From: Chrysopilus asiliformis
Taxonomy: Eukaryota; Arthropoda; Insecta; Diptera; Rhagionidae
DNA length: 64,000 bases
Direction: 5' to 3'
NCBI GenBank assembly: GCA_964034945.1
Contig: OZ035962.1
Coordinates: 90,255,650-90,319,649 of the forward strand
Made by a program: the position numbers and the translations under genes. Below, in pieces: positions 1 to 9,430 of the stretch. Below the pieces are notes generated by a model that had not been told where the DNA came from, did no database searches, and was given only the letters and a program-made list of their open reading frames with translations. Every line of letters starts with the position of its first letter. The first letter of the stretch is position 1.

Positions 1-1310
1 AATTACCGCTTTTTCACGCAGATTCCGCAAAAAAGGAAATCGCTAAAAAAAACTAGAAATTGGGCAGGTGGAAAATAGATAATAATCCATTTGTTGATGA
101 ATGGAACAATAGTAAAGAGTAATAAATGAGCCATCTGGTGTCTCAGATTGTCTGCTAGAAGTAGAAAAATTTCTTCTTTTATCAGAAATTCCGAATTCCA
201 AACGCAAACTGACAATTGAAAAGAAAATTGTCTTGACCTGATTTTCAAAATTCGATTGGTTTTAATTAAAATAGTAGCGATAGGTCAGTAACATCGGCGT
301 AAACATGTTGGTAAGATTTACAACAATTCCATGTGGAATTCCAAATGCAGCTCAATGGAATCGAAAGAGAAGTGTACAAATTAGTTTAAGTGGAAGTTAA
401 AGTGGAAGTCATTTCGTTAAGATTTTCTCTAGTAAGAATAAGAATTGTGAAATTTCACCGAATTTCGAATGCAATCCGGAAAATGTTAATTCTTCACATC
501 TACAATTTCGGGAGCTCAATCAAAAAGTTTTGGAGTGTTGGGAAAATGTTCTAAAGTTAATAATACAACTTCGTTTGGTTAATATGATTCAATGGGTACT
601 TAAATTCACTTCTTGCGAAACTCCTTGAGAATTTCCTTAGAAAACTGAACTCGTACTAGGAAATTCACTTGAGATTCAACTTTTGTCGCCCGAATCTGGA
701 TGAGAGAATCTGAGAAGGCCCCCGAAATTTTCATTTTGCTGAAAAACGATCGTAATGAAAACTTTCGAGACAAACTTCTAAACAAGAAATGAAACTTCTT
801 TGCGAAAAAATTTTTGTTTTTGATGAATGTCGGAATTTATTTCCCAGTAGGGTTCCATAACACATGCAACATCTATATTTCATCTGAAGATAAACCTGAA
901 ATAAAATGGACGAGAAAAAAACTATAGAAACGGAAAAACGATAAAAAAAAACATTAGCAAAATTTCACAACTGATAGTGAAAAATTGCTCGTCTGTCACA
1001 TATAGTGGCTGAGGTGTCCAGGGAATCAACCATCGTTTGACGATGGAACTGGTCTTGTCTCCTATTCGCCAGACATAAAAATTTTCAGCTTTGTATAATT
1101 TACCTGCCATTGATTTTATTGGAAATATATCACGACTTATGGATAGATACATTTATCTGAACCTGTTCCTGATGCTCACTTTGCTTGTCAATAAAATGAA
1201 AACATTCGATTCGGTTGAATTTTGTAAATTTTATACTTTGACGGTATGATGGCATCACAAATATCCAAAGTGTGGAACAGGGGAAAATACGATATAACTT
1301 TGAGGGTTGT
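1..1310. other. Non-coding AT-rich DNA
   Basis: I see no gene, element end or tandem array here. The short open frames (3-248, 922-1152, and 1130-1423, which runs past the end of this stretch) are on the minus strand, lack any family signature and sit in A/T-rich sequence. The stretch ends at the 8-bp duplication of the hAT-like element that follows. Confidence 0.6.
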
Positions 1311-1318
1311 TCTATAGA

Positions 1319-1833
1319 TAGGGTGGCCAGATTTTTTTTACAAGATGGGAGCCGAGCAGGAGGGGAAGGGGGAGTCGAAACACTGAATCGAAACACCAAA
1401 CGAAAGAGCAAAATTCTATTCAAAGAAATTTTGATTTGGAAAAAACCAAGGATTAAAGATTATTAAATGTGCGCCGCAGGGAAAATTTTTTGAACAAAGT
1501 GCGGCGCAAAGATTTAAATAAAGACATATACAGTTCCCAGCGAAAATTAACTTAATTGTTTGCGATCTTTACATTCCACAAATAATGACGACGGAAATTA
1601 CAAAATTAGCAGAGAAAACAAAAGCGCCGCAGGCGAAATTTTTATGAAAAACATACGCGGAAGGCGAAATATTTTGAATACATATTTTGCAGGGCCGCAG
1701 GGTAAATATTTTTAAATACAGACGGTGTTTCTGGAAAATCGTTATTATAACACTTAATTGAAAAATCCGGGAGACAAACACCTTGCCTGATTACGAGACT
1801 GTCGCGGCTAAACGGGAGCATATGATCACCTTA
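1319..1833 (+). mobile_element. hAT-like non-autonomous element, complete copy
   Basis: The element begins TAGGGTGGCCA and ends with the inverted form TGATCACCTTA. It is flanked by 8-bp direct repeats, tctataga (1311-1318) and tctatagc (1834-1841), which match at 7 of 8 positions. An 8-bp duplication with ends fitting YARNG is characteristic of the hAT superfamily. Inside are a G-rich block (about 1350-1375), a GCGCCGCAG module near 1471, further modules near 1624, 1655 and 1690, and a 3' part with a cgggagaca motif. There is no transposase frame. This is the best-preserved copy of a family with many fragments in the window; the hAT assignment rests on duplication length and end sequence only. 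Confidence 0.7.
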
Positions 1834-1841
1834 TCTATAGC

Positions 1842-2268
1842 AGATCTTTCCATCACCGCAACAGATAACAGGAACATAATGCTTAAAAATAGCATTTTCA
1901 CAGTCAACAAATCGAGTTATATAAATTGAAATATAAAACTGGTAAACATTACAGATTTTTACATTAAATTCGAACGAAAAGGAGAGAAAAAGATTTTAAT
2001 TTTTATTTCACATCGACAGTTAACACTTTTAATTCTCAGTTGGCTTGTTTTCAGGTAAAGTCGGGTTTTATGTTGATAAATTAGTCCTGTCGAATGGATG
2101 ATGGCTTAATGGGACGGGAATTGCTTATAAATGTTTTGATTGTGCGTGGATTTAATTCAATTTTTTTCTCTGGTTTTTATTGCTGCATAATTGAAATTTA
2201 CGGTGGAAAATTGAAAGTTGAAAAATCAGTAATTCTTCAAGGTTATTTGACTTATTTTTGCGTATATA
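1842..2268. other. Non-coding spacer before the Tc1 element
   Basis: This is AT-rich sequence with no recognisable gene. A 78-codon open frame (2094-2330) runs into the left terminal repeat of the Tc1 element and has no family signature. The TA at 2267-2268 is the left copy of the transposon's target duplication. Confidence 0.6.
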
Positions 2269-2294
2269 CAGCCATGGTCATAGAAATAGCACAA
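2269..2294 (+). repeat. Left terminal inverted repeat of the Tc1 element (outer site)
   Basis: The 26-bp repeat starts CAGCCATGG and ends AATAGCACAA. It pairs with 3901-3926 with one mismatch (t/a at the tenth base) and abuts the TA at 2267-2268. Confidence 0.95.
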
Positions 2295-2471
2295 TTTTTT
2301 TGGAAATCATCAGTTGTGCACATTTTTTAGTATTAACAAAATAAAAGAGAAATATATGTGGTGTGTTCGAGAACATGGTTGCTTAACAATTTAATTTATA
2401 TCAAAACTTAATACATTATTTGAAAATATATGTATAAGAGCTATGAAAAGATGATACTGGGCAAAATGAGT

Positions 2472-2491
2472 TGGACACATAAATAGCACAA
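2472..2491 (+). repeat. Inner transposase-site repeat, left end
   Basis: The 20-bp sequence tggacacataaatagcacaa is a diverged direct copy of the outer site. It lies so that the left end spans 223 bp, matching the 220 bp of the right end. Its counterpart is 3707-3726. Confidence 0.88.
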
Positions 2492-2576
2492 AAGCGGTAT
2501 TCTGAAAATAAATTAAGAATTTCTCGAATATTAACAATGAAATGTTGTTCATTACTATTTTTAATAAAGTACTTCT

Positions 2577-3606
2577 TTAATATTTGGTGCTGTAGCCAGA
2601 ATTATCTATTACAGCTTGACATCTGCGGCCCATACTCTCCACAAGCTTTCGGCATGTATCCTTTGGAATAGAATACCAAGCTTCCTTAATACCAGCCCAA
2701 AGTTCATCGCCATTCCTAAAATTTTTTGGACTAATTTTAACCTTGACATAGTTCCATAGATTCTCTATCGAATTAAGGTCGGGGCTCTGAGCTGGCCAGT
2801 CCAATACGCTAATTTTTTCTGTTTCAAACCAGTCCATAACGTAGTTTGATTTGTGTTTGGGGTCATTATCCTGCATAAATGTCCAGGTTATTGGCATATT
2901 ATCAAATGCATATGGTTCCATGGTGTTTTCCAGTATGTTTCGATACCCGTATCTATCCATTTTCCCGTCTATCTTTACTAGCGGACCTATTCCATGCCAT
3001 GAAAATGCACCCCAAACCATGACAGAACCTCCACCGTGTTTTATTGTCTTTCGTGCGTACCTAGGATTAAAAGCTTGGCCTTTTGGACGATGGACAATTG
3101 TTCTACCATCTGGTCCCATTCTATTTATCTTAGTTTCATCACTCCAGAGGACATTTTTCCAAAAAGATAAATCCTTATTCTTATGCATTCTAGCAAAATT
3201 TAAACGCTTTTTAATATTTTTTTTTTGACAGAAGCGGTTTTTTCCTACTTATGCGCCCAAAGAGCTTTACATCATTCAATCTCCTTCTGACTAATCTGTC
3301 TGAAATATTTGAGTCGAATTCTTCATTTATTTCTGTCATAATCTGCCGTGATGACTTAAATGGATCATTTTTACACTTTCGGGCTATGACTTTGTCTACA
3401 TAACGTGTAGTTTTCCGAGGCTTCGATTTCCGATTTTTGTTTACAGTTAAATAAATGGAATTATTTTCTACCAAATTAATTGCGTTGTACACCAATTTCC
3501 TGGAACATTGGACTAATTGGGCAATCTCAGTGACTTTTTTCCCGCATTTGTGCATGTGATATATTATTCTTCTTTTTTCTAAAGAACAATGTTTTCCTCT
3601 ACCCAT
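2577..3606 (-). pseudogene. Tc1-type DD34E transposase, one-base frameshift
   Basis: The product would cut and paste the surrounding element by binding its terminal repeats and catalysing DNA cleavage and strand transfer. Reading on the minus strand, frame one (3606-3211, 131 residues, start MGRGKH) has a helix-turn-helix at residues 8-48, a basic GRPR-like linker near 58-68 (RKSKPRKTTR) and a second helix-turn-helix at about 70-115. Frame two (through 2577) holds the catalytic core. In the 203-residue frame that starts at 3188, the triad is D17 in WSDETK, D107 in QDNDPKH and E142 in SIENLW, with exactly 34 residues between the last two. The GGGSVMVWG motif is also present. The frames are separated by an A10 run (3217-3226 on the plus strand as T10). 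One base fewer would join them at about 343 residues, the usual Tc1 length. All catalytic residues are intact, so the break is either a very recent lesion or a homopolymer sequencing error. Confidence 0.95.
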
Positions 3607-3706
3607 TTTGGCACTATTATTTAATCACAGTATATTTTTATTAAATATTAACACTTTTGAACCACAGCACTCAAGTTGCATACGAACAGTAAACACTAAA
3701 TGTAAT

Positions 3707-3726
3707 CTGTGCTATTTCTGTGTCCA
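3707..3726 (-). repeat. Inner transposase-site repeat, right end
   Basis: Read on the minus strand this is tggacacagaaatagcacag, a match to the left inner repeat with few differences. It completes the four-site IR/DR arrangement. Confidence 0.88.
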
Positions 3727-3900
3727 CTGAAATTAATGTCATAACGGAAAAAAAATCACGGAAATAAAATTGAGAGTGATAACGGTAAATTTCTTTGTTA
3801 GAATTCTACTGCATGATCTCAGGATACAGTGCCATATAAAAAAATTGAACTACTTTCATATATATTTAAAGAAATTTAGGGACGCGAGTAATTTTTAACT

Positions 3901-3926
3901 TTGTGCTATTTCTATGTCCATGGCTG
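3901..3926 (-). repeat. Right terminal inverted repeat of the Tc1 element (outer site)
   Basis: This is the inverted partner of 2269-2294. It is followed by the TA duplication at 3927-3928. Confidence 0.95.
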
Positions 3927-3928
3927 TA

Positions 3929-4454
3929 CCTTTTAGCGTAATCAAGGGTTTTATCGGTAAAAAAGAATCCGTTTATGTTTGTTGATTTCACTCAATTTAG
4001 CTTAATTGCATAAAAACAAAATTAAACTACAGTTCGTTTCCTAGAAAAAAAGAATCATTATTTTTTGACATATTTTTGGGGTGGCATTTTAAGTGACATT
4101 TCTAGACATTTAGAAATTTGCTTTAACAAATCAAATAGAACAAAACATGGAGTTACACTTCTCTGCAATTTGTGTAGGTTTATTTTTTTTTTTCAAAAAT
4201 TCTTTATTTCCTTATTATAATTTTTGTAAGAATACAATTTATTTGATGAGAGACCAGACTAATGTGTAGGTTTAATTTTAGGGCTATATTTCACATTTGC
4301 ACCCAAACACTTTTACCGTGAAGCGCATTTTTCTTAACCCATTTAGACCCACCACTCATCCGGTGGCTAATTTTCTTATAACAGGCAGAGCTGGTTTTAG
4401 TGGAACGGGGGTTGGTGGGGGTCGGGCGACTCACGAGATTCGTTTCAGGTAAAA
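3929..4454. other. Non-coding spacer
   Basis: This is AT-rich with no gene. At 4336 the string TTAACCCATTTAGACCC resembles the left end of a piggyBac-like MITE (compare 55401), but no matching right end was found, so no element is called. Confidence 0.5.
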
Positions 4455-4511
4455 TTATGAGTATGTCCGTGCATCTGACTGCCGGTCTGTCCGTCTATCG
4501 GTCTGTCAGCC

Positions 4512-4551
<40 letters not shown>

Positions 4552-4875
4552 AGTCTGTCTGTCGGTCTGACGGTTAGTCTGTCTGTCTGTCTGTCGGTCT
4601 GACGGTTAGTCTGTCTGTCTGTCTGTCTGTCGGTCTGACGGTTAGTCTGTCTGTCTGTCTGTCTGTCAGTCTGTCGGTCTGTCCGTTATCTTAAATAATT
4701 CAAGAACGCGCAAAGCTAGCGACATGAATTTTTTTGTAAAAGAGTTTTGTATAAATCATAGTTTTCTATCAACTTTTGGAAAAGTACCGTTAGCTATAAC
4801 GGGTACCTGACATTAAATTTTTAGAAAAAAATCCGTTGTTTGAAAATGTCTCAAAAACTATGCGCTTCGAGAAAA
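4455..4875 (-). mobile_element. DINE/mini-me-like element, family C, incomplete copy
   Basis: Read on the minus strand this matches 25420-25620. Shared stretches include the acgggtac block near 4798-4806, the cttttggaaaagta block near 4775-4788, the codon-free cgcaaagctagcgac block near 4708 and the gtatgtccgtgcatctg block near 4463. Between them lies a long (GTCT/GTCC/GTCG)n array (4475-4684). GTCY microsatellites are the hallmark of dipteran mini-me/DINE elements. The 3' terminal hairpin seen in the other copy is missing here, so this copy is truncated or replaced at that end. Similar A/T-rich sequence may continue to about 5250. Confidence 0.55.
4475..4684. repeat. (GTCT)n-type microsatellite
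   Basis: This is an impure tetranucleotide array with runs of gtct interrupted by cggtctgacggtta, which itself recurs three times. The array has therefore expanded by both slippage and larger-unit duplication. It is the microsatellite core of the family C element. Confidence 0.9.
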
Positions 4876-5282
4876 AAAAATCATGTCACCAAATTTATAG
4901 GAAACCAAATTTTCTACATTTTTTGCTTTAACTGTTTTTATGTACATATCTTCAAAAGTTCTTGAGATATTTGAAAAAAAAATTATTTTTTAGATATTTT
5001 TCCGAAACTAAATATTGCAGAAGAAAGTTTTGTGTTGATCACAACTGATATTTTAGATAAAAAATCATAAACATAAATTGGGACAAACAGTCTGCCCTTG
5101 ATCGGTCTTCCGAATTCCAAAATTTCCAGGCCCGGAAAAATTCGTTTTTCGGAAATTTTTGTCGCCTGGTACGCTAGGTACAGGTTTTGTCCTGGGTGAC
5201 GCTTTTTTCACAAAAATGCGGTTATGTTAGCTCAATATTTTAGCTGAATTGGTCAAGGGGTTTTCGAATTAGACATGCAGAA

Positions 5283-5478
5283 AAAAATAGTAAATCTATA
5301 ACTATTTTATAATCGGGAATCGGGAACATTACTAAAATAGTTAATTTCAATAACAAAAATTGTCAATTTAACTACAAAATACTAAATTTCACTACTAAAT
5401 AGATAAATTTATTATAAAAATAGTCGAATTTGACTACTTTTGTAGCTGAAACTTACTATTTTATGCAAATTGGTACTG
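5283..5478 (+). mobile_element. AT-rich MITE-like repeat, copy 1 of 2
   Basis: The block begins with aaaatagtaaatctataac and contains several aaaatagt/actatttt words. It is repeated in the opposite orientation at about 38552-38752. The two copies share their terminal 45 or so bases (tataatcgggaatcggg near 5309). Ends and duplications could not be fixed, so the class is open. Confidence 0.45.
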
Positions 5479-5545
5479 TTTTTAAAAAATTAAGTTTGGC
5501 TTACCCGTAGAAATTCTGGGACTTGAATAAAACATAAGTCGCTAA

Positions 5546-6433
5546 AGGTGCCGCTCCACATGAGAGTAAATGCCGGCGAGAACCTCTCGATAGCAGGTAC
5601 TCGCAAATGTACTCGTCTCTGAGAGTCGCTCGCAGAAACTCGCAAAAACTCGCGAGCTAGTTTCTGCGAGCTGTCAAAAGTGATTCTACTCTCTACTCGA
5701 CACGCACCCACTGAACTGTCGGAGAGTAACTCGCCAGATACGAACGGCGTTTGAATTTTGCTAGTAGCTCTCGAGAACTCGCCAAAGCAATATGTCAAAA
5801 AAATCAAGATATTGGCATAGATTAGAGACTTACTATAGATAAGACACAAACGTGGTTTTCCGTTTGCCGCCTGTAGAAAGAAGTAGTCGACAGCATCGAC
5901 AGCATCATTTCTTTCTTTTTGTCATTTAGCTCAAATGGACTTGTTGAAAAAAATCATTTTGTAATACTCGCACAGAACAAACCAAAATATTGGATCAACA
6001 CATACACAAGGGCCGCCAGCGGCCTTTCACAATTTCTTCAACTGTCAATGGCGATAGGTTTTTTAGCAAAAAAAAAACACACTTTTATTTCACTTGTTAC
6101 GTTGCTTAAACAGAAAAAATGCCTGGCAAGGAACATTTTAAATGCCTTGTCGCGGAATGTTCTGTCGACAATACGAAATATCCCGAGAGTTTTGCATTCC
6201 TCACACAAAAGCAATTAGTGTCTTTACAAAGCAAATGAGACAGACGATAATGTACTCTTCTTCAGGAAAAAATTTCTTACGCGTTTCCTAACTATATATC
6301 TCTAAACTATGATATTGGTCTTGGAACGAGAAAAATCGCCGAAATTAACTCTCAAATGGACAACCTCCTGCGAGTAACTCTCGAGAGTTTTTGAGAGTTA
6401 CTCGCGTATTTACTCTCATGTGGAGCGGCACCT
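5546..6433. mobile_element. PIF/Harbinger-like MITE, 888 bp, TAA duplication
   Basis: The element has perfect 26-bp terminal inverted repeats (5546-5571, 6408-6433) starting AGGTGCCGCTCCACATGAGA. It is flanked by TAA at 5543-5545 and 6434-6436. A 3-bp TWA duplication is typical of PIF/Harbinger transposition. Inside both ends are many copies of the words actcgc, ctcgcgag and ctcgagag, forming imperfect inverted blocks. No full transposase is present; a 39-residue frame at 6119-6238 is treated separately. Superfamily is inferred from duplication size alone. Confidence 0.8.
6119..6238 (+). pseudogene. Possible THAP-like zinc-finger fragment inside the MITE
   Basis: This 39-residue open frame (start MPGKEHF) contains C-x4-C at residues 9-14 followed by P-E-S-F-x-F at 22-27. 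That resembles the beginning of a THAP domain, where C-x4-C precedes a P-x-SF-x-x-FP segment. The second half of a THAP domain (C-x2-H and the AVPTIF-like end) is absent. It could be a relic of the autonomous parent's DNA-binding domain or chance. No start context or downstream exon was identified. Confidence 0.22.
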
Positions 6434-6436
6434 TAA

Positions 6437-8539
6437 GTTTCGTTAATGCAAATCGCTCTTAGTTGTATTCCCGATTTCTCATTATGAGACAGAGATATTT
6501 TTATTATTTTTTTCTCTATGTGGAGCTTTCAAAAAATTTTTTTTTTAAAAGTTGAAAATATAGCTTTGTCAGCTTCGATGTTTGGATCAGTTTGGATTCT
6601 CCTGATACCAGATTTTAGTTAAAATAATTTAAAAAAATCCAAGTAGATTACATGACCCCAATTAAAATTGTCCTTTGAATTCTCTCTTCTGCATAGGATA
6701 TTTGAATTTTTTTCCCCACTTTTCTCTTTTCATGTTATTTGATCAATTCTCTTGGCTAAATTCAAACATAGGTAAACCTTCAAATAAAATAAAAATAAAA
6801 GCTCGTTTTCTGCTAAATTAATGAGTAACCATTATTTATATTTTTTTTTTCAAAATTCTTGTTGCTTGTAAACATGCGATTATCTAATTCCGATTCATCA
6901 AGATCTGTTAAGAAAACGACAAAACAAATTTATGAGCGAAATACAACATAAAACACACCTTTGCCGTTGGCCATTTGGCTAGGCATCAAACATAAGCGAA
7001 TTAAAGTCTCAGAGGATCACCATATCGAATCCAATTTACTCTTAATGGCTTCTAATTTAGTAATAACAACAGAAAGTCATAAATAAAACAATACTATTAT
7101 TAACATTTTATACGAATGGTGGATTGGTTTTTTTTTCTACATCTTCAATGGATAAAATCAAGCAACATAATAAAAGTCCAAGCATAAAAAAAAAGGTTTC
7201 GCCTGTATAAAATATTTCTATCAACGGTGGATTTCAAAGGACGGAGGTCAGTTACGTAAATCTATAAAATTCGTTTAAATTTATATGAATTTTAAAGAGA
7301 TATAGTTTATGGTATTAATACTGTTCATTATATAGCTATAAAAATTCCATAAGAAACGGTAAACAGTCATAAGTTTCTCTATAAGAGATTTCGAAAAGGG
7401 TGCAGTTCGAAGATGATTTATTCACTCATTTAGGATCGATTTGGTTACACTTTCAGCTACATTTATTATAAACGCTATAAAAAATGACAATTTATAATAA
7501 TAAAAACATCATCGACAAAGTCAAAGCAAAACGCTATTCGGCAAACATAATCGGGAAGCATAAAAGATGAAAAGCTTAAACGGTTGGTCGATTCGCAAAG
7601 CCGAATAGCATAAAAGTTCACAATTATGCAAAAGAGGTTTCATTTTTTTTTTTGTAAATCTTCGAAGAGATTTTTTACAGCTTTTGGTTAAACATCGACA
7701 TGGCAATTTTTAAAAGATGCAAAATATGAAAAAGGTTTGCTTTGGCTTCACCTGTAAAATCACTATAAATACTTTTTTTTACACCTGCCGGACGATCAGA
7801 GATCTCTCAAAGCCAAAGGTGTGCAAAAAAAAATTTAATTGATTTTGTTTCGTCTTCAAAGAAATTGAAATCGCACTACAAGCATTTCGCAGCCGGTCTG
7901 TCTCGTCTTTTCAGTTCCAAAAGTTTTCTTATCTACATGTTTTCTTGGCTGTTGGTGTTCTTCGTGTCACCTGTGCTGGCGGAAAGGTGTAGGTGATCCA
8001 TATATATACGTGTGACAAGATGCTCTGTTATGTGAACAAAAATCTGTGACATGTTGCTTGAGTTTCTGTTATGCCGGCGCGGTGGCGTGCTGTTTTGTCT
8101 ACCATTTCACCTTTCTAACTCGGCTTTGGCATCTCTTTAAGCAAGCATTTATGAGGGAATTTGCATATGCAAATGTAAGATTCAACTATGAGCGAGAAGA
8201 AGAAGAGTTTCTGCTTTTATTTGGGATTTTATGTGTTTTTGTGTGACATTTAAATATTTCGCCTGAGATAACCAGGTGGACAGGTCAGGTGGTTTCGTAC
8301 TATTAAACTATTCGCATTAAGCAAACATTTTTATTTCAACACGGATGCAATCTAGGGAATGTAAAAAAAAAATACATTTTCCGTCTAGACTGAATAAAAC
8401 TCCTTCAGGTTGTGTAAGCCTTTCGAAATTAAGCTCATAAGAGACTGTTTAGGAGCTAATTTTAATGTTTCAAACTAATTTTAATGATCTGAAATCACGA
8501 TTTTTTTGGTAGTAAAACATGTTATGCGGATAAAAATGA
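6437..8539. other. Non-coding AT-rich DNA
   Basis: No gene or element ends were recognised. Two GCATAAAA words (7559, 7609) occur in a moderately complex patch at 7500-7620. Open frames (7521-7706 minus, 8046-8246 plus) are short and featureless. Confidence 0.55.
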
Positions 8540-8661
8540 TAGAAAAAAATGCCGCAGGCAATTTTTTTAAAGAAAGAAGTCTTCTTAGGCAGAAATGCTT
8601 TGAAAAATACACCGCAGGTGAAAATTTTTACGTGTCGTGATTAACGACATCCCAAAATTCG

Positions 8662-8742
8662 AAGCTAAAATATTGTAAGCTTTGTGTAAAGCCAAAATTG
8701 AAAGCAATATAAAGCTAAAATATTGGAAGCGTTGTGTAAAGC
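8662..8742 (+). repeat. Two-copy direct repeat, 50-bp period
   Basis: About 31 bases starting aagctaaaatattg and ending gtgtaaagc occur at 8662-8692 and again at 8712-8742 with two differences. Confidence 0.8.
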
Positions 8743-9144
8743 GAATAACTAAAATGGGTCACATTTTTTTATAAAATTGCATCTAGTGGCAAATTTAAGT
8801 CATTTCAACACCCCCCTCCCCTTCCCCGTCAGCCACAAACCCGTTGCAGATCCACATCAAGCACATACCAAGTTACGGTCTTGCCTATAATGATTTTTTT
8901 AACAAAATGATAGTAAAATTTCACAAAATTTTCACCTGCGGCTCAGTTTTTCAATGATTTTTTTAATACGTCTTGCTAAAGTCTTTTGTAAATTTATTTT
9001 AACAAACCAATCGACTAGGTATCCTTTTTCTAATGGGGGTTTTTAACCAACCGACATTTTGAGATATCTTTGCGGAACTTCGACGTCAAATTAAGATCCT
9101 AAAAAAGAATAAAACATGGAGTTGAGCATCTCTGACAACTGTAA

Positions 9145-9198
9145 AGGCTTCTATTTAAGGGCTTCTAATTAAGGGCTTCTATTTAAGGGCTTCTATTT
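9145..9198 (+). repeat. 14-bp tandem repeat, about four copies
   Basis: The unit gggcttctatttaa is repeated nearly perfectly; one copy has taattaa in place of tatttaa. Confidence 0.85.
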
Positions 9199-9430
9199 AC
9201 AAAGATATTTGACATTAAAATTTAAAAAAAAAAACGAAAGCTTAGTTATACAATCACAAAAAAAATATAAAATAACGGTTAATAAAAAAAAAAACAAATT
9301 GTAAAAAAAAATCCTGCGGCAATTTTTTGTTTAGAATTATTTTACCAATATCGCATTTGTCTTTAAAAAAATTTACCTGCGGCGCATTTTATTTAAGGTT
9401 TTTGATTGTGAGTGATTTTTTTTTCTAATT

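Larger units (their letters stand above)
2269..3926 (-). mobile_element. Tc1-family DNA transposon, structurally complete, IR/DR type
   Basis: This 1,658-bp element is bounded by TA dinucleotides at 2267-2268 and 3927-3928, the target duplication of the Tc1/mariner superfamily. The 26-bp terminal repeats (2269-2294 and 3901-3926) differ at one position. A related 20-bp copy lies about 220 bp inside each end (2472-2491 and 3707-3726), so each end carries two direct copies of a site related to GGACATAGAAATAGCACAA. This is the IR/DR layout known from elements such as Sleeping Beauty and Minos, in which the four copies are transposase binding sites. The body holds a single transposase gene on the minus strand that is frameshifted. 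The good match between the termini suggests a fairly young insertion. Confidence 0.96.
8540..9430. mobile_element. Fragments of the hAT-like GCGCCGCAGG family
   Basis: Modules resembling gccgcaggcaatttttt occur near 8552 and 8611. Reverse-orientation modules occur near 8938, 9314 and 9380. A pyrimidine block (8811-8828) corresponds to the family's G-rich block read on the other strand. Orientation changes within the stretch, so it appears to be several broken or nested copies. No intact ends are visible. Confidence 0.5.

Noticed and set aside
2851..3228. 125-codon plus-strand frame
   Set aside because: It is the antisense shadow of the Tc1 transposase catalytic region.
4475..4684. Regular repeats considered as a CRISPR array
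   Set aside because: The period is 4 bp with no unique spacers, and the genome is eukaryotic; it is a microsatellite.
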